In this document: positions 7,281-10,040 of the stretch, piece after piece
Position numbering within the stretch: position 1 is the first letter of the stretch
Layout of the letters: each line of letters opens with the position of its first letter
From: Methanobrevibacter_A sp964547125
Lineage (GTDB): Archaea; Methanobacteriota; Methanobacteria; Methanobacteriales; Methanobacteriaceae
Direction of reading: 5' to 3'
Length of the DNA: 10,040 bases
NCBI GenBank assembly: GCA_964547125.1
Contig: CAZJLS010000064.1
Span: forward strand, 1-10,040
The notes under the pieces: generated by a model
What the model was told of the DNA's origin: nothing
Databases searched by the model: none
What the model saw: the letters and a program-made list of their open reading frames with translations, nothing else
Made by a program: the position numbers and the translations under genes

Positions 7281-8630
7281 TTATAATAGTTCTTTTATGA
7301 TTTTAACGGTTTCTCCAGGGTCTGCTTTTCCACGGGTTAGTCTCATAACTTGTCCTACTAGGAAGTTTATTGAATTTTTTTGTCCGTTGTTATAGTCTTC
7401 TACTGCTTTTGGATTTTCTTCTATTGCTTGTTTTGCAGCGGCTAGTACTGCATCTTCTTCAACTACTCCTATTAGTCCTAATTCTTCTGCTATTTTTTCT
7501 GGATTATTTTTGTTATTTGGCATTTGTTCTATTATTCTTTGTCCTGCTTTTGTTGTTATTTTTTTATCTTGTAGGAGTGTTAGTAGTTCTATTATGCTTT
7601 CAGGACTTATTTCACTTTCTGTTAAGTTTATTTTGTTATATGTTAATACTCTTTTGAGTTCATCTCTCATCCATGATGCTGCGAATTTAGGATCTATTTT
7701 TTTAGCAACTTCTTCGTATGATTCTGCTAAATCTAGTTCTGATGTTAATACTTTTGCTGATTCTTCATCTATTTTATATTCTTCTTGGAATCTTTTAGCC
7801 TTGTTACTTGGTGTTTCAGGCATGATTTCTAATATTTCTTCTATTTGTTTGTCACTTATTTCCATTGGAGGTAAATCTGGGTCTGGTATGAATCTGTAAT
7901 CGTCTGCATCTTCTTTTTTACGCATTGATACGGTTATCATTTGTGTTTCTAGGTATGCTCGTGTTTCTTGTTTTACTTCCATTCCTCTTTTAACTAGGTT
8001 TTTTTGTCTTACTACTTCGAATTTTAGTGCTTTATATGCTCCTTTTATTGAGTTAACGTTTTTCATTTCTACTCTGTTTCCACCATTGATTGAAACGTTA
8101 ACATCTGCTCTCATGGTTCCTTCTCCACGTGCACCTTTACTGTATTGGAGGACTCTTATAAGTTCTTTTAGGAAGCTTCTTGCTTCTTCTGGAGATTTTA
8201 TATCTGGTTCTGTAACTATTTCGATTAATGGTATTCCTGATCTGTTGAAATCCACAGTTCCTCTATCTGGTTTGTATTGTCCTGGATCTTCTTCTATGTG
8301 TATTTCATGTATTCTTATACCATTTAATTCTCCGTTTATTCCTATTGGTACACTAGTTCTTTGGTACCCACTTGATAAGTCAGGGTAATCATAGTGTTTT
8401 CTCATGAAGTAAACCATATTTTGATCTATTTCACAGTTGAGCATTAATGCAATCATTAAAGCATTTTTAATGGCTTTTTCATTAGTAGGGTATGGTTTTG
8501 CTCCTGGTTGGTTTAAACATACTGGGCAAATGTTTTCATTTGCTGGAGCTTCTTGGTAGTTTGTTTTACATTCGCAGAAAAGTTTTGATTCGGTTTCTAG
8601 TTGTACGTGAATTTCTAATCCACACATCAT
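7281..8630 (-). CDS. gatB: Aspartyl/glutamyl-tRNA(Asn/Gln) amidotransferase subunit B
   Basis: GatB is the kinase/tRNA-binding subunit of GatCAB. It phosphorylates the misacylated Asp or Glu on tRNA before GatA-derived ammonia amidates it. The 449-residue frame begins MMCGLEIHVQL and has a zinc-site cysteine pattern (C19, C21, C35, C38). It contains VDFNRSGIPLIEIVTEPD, the family signature, then GARGEGTMRADVNVSI and DYRFIPDPDLPP, and ends in the helical and YqeY-like tail domain with NFLVGQVMRLTRGKADP. It is complete. Archaea use GatCAB mainly for Asn-tRNA(Asn), since GatDE makes Gln-tRNA. It is followed after 36 bp by the CBS/ParB gene. The upstream GGAGG site is too far (22 nt) from the first ATG but 7 nt from an in-frame ATA, so the true start may be at 8645. 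Codons mostly end in A or C, in contrast to res on the same strand. Confidence 0.96.
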   Translation of the reverse strand: MMCGLEIHVQLETESKLFCECKTNYQEAPANENICPVCLNQPGAKPYPTNEKAIKNALMIALMLNCEIDQNMVYFMRKHYDYPDLSSGYQRTSVPIGINGELNGIRIHEIHIEEDPGQYKPDRGTVDFNRSGIPLIEIVTEPDIKSPEEARSFLKELIRVLQYSKGARGEGTMRADVNVSINGGNRVEMKNVNSIKGAYKALKFEVVRQKNLVKRGMEVKQETRAYLETQMITVSMRKKEDADDYRFIPDPDLPPMEISDKQIEEILEIMPETPSNKAKRFQEEYKIDEESAKVLTSELDLAESYEEVAKKIDPKFAASWMRDELKRVLTYNKINLTESEISPESIIELLTLLQDKKITTKAGQRIIEQMPNNKNNPEKIAEELGLIGVVEEDAVLAAAKQAIEENPKAVEDYNNGQKNSINFLVGQVMRLTRGKADPGETVKIIKELL

Positions 8631-8652
8631 GTCTACATCAGATATAGTAATT

Positions 8653-8657
8653 CCTCC
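8653..8657 (-). promoter_or_regulatory. gatB: GGAGG site upstream of gatB, misplaced for the ATG start
   Basis: On the minus strand GGAGG (8657-8653) is the strongest ribosome binding site near gatB. The next in-frame codon at normal spacing is ATA (8645-8643), followed by TCT GAT GTA GAC and then the ATG ATG pair. No in-frame ATG, GTG or TTG lies at the right distance. The 8631-8792 spacer otherwise shows only AT-rich DNA without a clear promoter or terminator. Confidence 0.5.
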
Positions 8658-8792
8658 AATTATGGTTTATGTGTTTTTTTATTAATTATAAGATAAGATT
8701 TATAATTTAAGAATATTTTTTAAAATAATTATTATATTATAATTTCTTTTTGTTTTTAATTTATAATAAGTATTATTGATTTGTTAGATTTA

Positions 8793-9785
8793 TTAGTCGT
8801 ATTTGTTTTTAAGTGATTCTTTTATGTATCTTTTGATATATTTATCATATTCTGGTTTAAATTCGCTTTTTTCTTCTCCTAATAGATTTTTATCTGTGAA
8901 TGTTCCTTTAAGTGTTCTTCCTGTCCATTTCACTTCTTCTTCTACTCTTTTACCGTATTTTGTTGCGAACATTTTAAATAATGGGAATTTTGTTATTCCG
9001 TTTGCCCCGCTTAGTATTAATATTCCAATGTTTGCTAGGTTATCTGTCCATGTTCCACATATGATTTCAATGTTTGGGAATTCTAATCTTATTGTTGCTA
9101 CGATTTTTGCATAATATAGTGATGCTGGTTGGGAATTATCTTTATATTCTGTTTCTGGATGTGGGTTTAATGAGTAGAATATTATGCGGTCTATTTTGTG
9201 GTCTTTAATATATTGTTTTAAGTATTCGATATCTTCGTAGGTTTCCCCTAATCCTAAAATTATTGTTATTGCCTTTTTAAATCCTAAATCTGCAGCAGTA
9301 TCTAGCATAGTGTTTATGTCTTTTAATGGTTTACTTGGACATATTTCTTTTTGGAGTTGGGGGTTTGCAGTTTCAACTGAACCTGTTATTCCTATTACTT
9401 CTTCTCCATATTCTTCTAGTTCGCTTGTTATTCCTGTATTTAACCATACTCCTTTACCACTTATATGGTGGATTTCTTCTGCTATGTTTTTAATTTCTTT
9501 TGTAGTGAATGATTTGTATCCTCCAGATAAGAATTCTATGTTCCAATTTAGACGTGTACACATTTCTACTTCGGCTAATATGTTGTTGACTCTTCGTCTA
9601 GCTTTTAATGGATCTTTTATTTTATTTTTTTGTGTACTCATATAACAAAATTTACAATCTCCTTTATCGCACCACCATGCTAAGAAAATTGCTCTTTCTA
9701 AACTTATTTCAGGTTTATGTTTTTTTAATGTTAATTTATTTGCTTTGTTAATTAGTTCTAAGGTGTATTGTGAGTCAAAAGTCAT
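8793..9785 (-). CDS. Radical SAM protein, BioB/HydE/HmdB-like, with CX4CX2C cluster motif
   Basis: The 330-residue protein has a radical SAM barrel. The iron-sulfur motif is AWWCDKGDCKFCYM, with cysteines C39, C44 and C47, that is CX4CX2C rather than the usual CX3CX2C. Further family features are the FLSGGYKSF strand (85-93), a SAM-contact region GITGSVETAN (132-141) with a glutamate like that of BioB-type enzymes, and GLGETYEDIEYL (178-189). The layout recalls biotin synthase-like methanogen proteins such as HmdB, which also have altered cysteine spacing, but the reaction cannot be read from sequence. Length is normal for a single-barrel enzyme. The ATG at 9785 has an AAGGA site (9798-9802, 12-nt spacing). 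It lies 162 bp upstream of gatB on the same strand and is divergent from a tRNA gene. Confidence 0.82.
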   Translation of the reverse strand: MTFDSQYTLELINKANKLTLKKHKPEISLERAIFLAWWCDKGDCKFCYMSTQKNKIKDPLKARRRVNNILAEVEMCTRLNWNIEFLSGGYKSFTTKEIKNIAEEIHHISGKGVWLNTGITSELEEYGEEVIGITGSVETANPQLQKEICPSKPLKDINTMLDTAADLGFKKAITIILGLGETYEDIEYLKQYIKDHKIDRIIFYSLNPHPETEYKDNSQPASLYYAKIVATIRLEFPNIEIICGTWTDNLANIGILILSGANGITKFPLFKMFATKYGKRVEEEVKWTGRTLKGTFTDKNLLGEEKSEFKPEYDKYIKRYIKESLKNKYD

Positions 9786-9829
9786 TATTTTAAGTTTTCC
9801 TTATTTTTGTATAATTTTTTGTATCTATT

Positions 9830-9846
9830 ATATTTATATAATTTTA
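9830..9846 (-). promoter_or_regulatory. TATA box of the radical SAM gene
   Basis: On the minus strand aaaattatataaatata lies so that transcription would start near 9808-9812, giving a leader of about 25 nt that includes the AAGGA site and ends at the ATG 9785. The match to an archaeal TATA box is good, but the region is AT-rich. Confidence 0.45.
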
Positions 9847-9864
9847 AAGATAGATATAATTTTG

Positions 9865-9879
9865 ATTGAAATTTTCAAT
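9865..9879. repeat. Palindrome between divergent promoters, possible operator
   Basis: attgaaa-t-tttcaat is a perfect 7-bp palindrome with a one-base centre. It sits about 20 bp behind the radical SAM TATA box and 10 bp behind the plus-strand TATA box at 9890. A dimeric regulator site is possible; chance is also possible in such AT-rich DNA. Confidence 0.3.
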
Positions 9880-9883
9880 TTAC

Positions 9884-9899
9884 AAAAAGTTTATATACT
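9884..9899 (+). promoter_or_regulatory. Strong archaeal BRE/TATA-like element upstream of tRNA-Asn
   Basis: aaaaagtttatatact matches the purine-rich BRE plus TTTATATA form seen at strong stable-RNA promoters of archaea. Transcription would start near 9918-9922, about 80 nt before the tRNA, which is long for a tRNA leader. It may therefore drive a separate short RNA, or a long tRNA precursor. Confidence 0.55.
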
Positions 9900-9932
9900 A
9901 TGTAAATCATAATTGTATTATAGTTTGATGTA

Positions 9933-9965
9933 TAGAAATTATAATAGTTTCTATTAAACTTTTTT
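9933..9965 (+). terminator. Hairpin plus T-run between the promoter and the tRNA
   Basis: tagaaa (9933-9938) pairs with tttcta (9948-9953) and is followed by a run of six T (9960-9965). This looks like a weak terminator within the expected leader of the tRNA transcript. It could end a short RNA or be a chance structure. Confidence 0.3.
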
Positions 9966-10001
9966 AATTTATCGCATTGATTAAAAGCATGGGTATCATA
10001 T

Positions 10002-10040
<39 letters not shown>

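Noticed and set aside
7370..7657. Leucine-rich plus-strand open frame opposite gatB
   Set aside because: It is the antisense of gatB; its leucine/phenylalanine/valine-rich composition comes from reading lysine- and glutamate-rich codons backwards. No ribosome binding site or domain.
8687..8792. Short A/T palindromes between the radical SAM gene and gatB as a terminator or operator
   Set aside because: Stems are 5-6 bp of pure A/T with no clear T-tract on the minus strand; expected by chance in this composition.

Overview
The window looks like a piece of a very AT-rich methanogenic archaeal chromosome, most likely order Methanobacteriales and possibly Methanosphaera or Methanobrevibacter. The reasons are the strong AT bias, archaeal TATA-like boxes combined with Shine-Dalgarno sites, an archaeal-type GatB, a LarB, a CBS/ParB-like fusion protein, a HypF start and a BioB-like radical SAM protein. 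The genus is inference.

Left part (1-5274): the 5' end of hypF (minus strand, cut by the window edge), an AT-rich spacer with a candidate terminator, and then a type III restriction-modification operon on the minus strand. The restriction/helicase gene res is complete. The methyltransferase gene mod is in two pieces. Its 3' piece (modC, starting at the catalytic DPPF motif) lies on the minus strand next to res. Its 5' piece (modN, with start codon, ribosome binding site and probable promoter) lies on the plus strand and points away. A 10-bp inverted repeat (4765-4774 and 5213-5222) sits exactly at the two broken ends. Flipping the 458 bp between the repeats would rejoin the two halves in frame (..LIYI|DPPF..), giving a normal Mod of about 624 residues with its promoter in front of mod-res. 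The window therefore appears to show the OFF orientation of an invertible switch, or a single recent inversion, that cuts promoter and N-terminus off a type III R-M operon.

Middle (5328-6122): larB, plus strand, for nickel-pincer-nucleotide cofactor synthesis. In the present orientation the mod promoter points toward it. It converges on the next block with only 12 bp between stop codons.

Right part (6135-10040): a minus-strand gene string gatB - CBS/ParB-like protein - hisE that looks like one operon (gaps of 36 and 3 bp). Upstream of it is a radical SAM gene with an unusual cysteine spacing. A divergent promoter region follows, and then a tRNA-Asn(GUU) gene cut by the window end. GatB and tRNA-Asn fit together functionally if this organism makes Asn-tRNA by transamidation.

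Base composition changes across the window. Minus-strand genes on the left (about 0.3-4.2 kb) use T/G-ending codons. Minus-strand genes on the right use A/C-ending codons. The change falls close to the broken mod gene.
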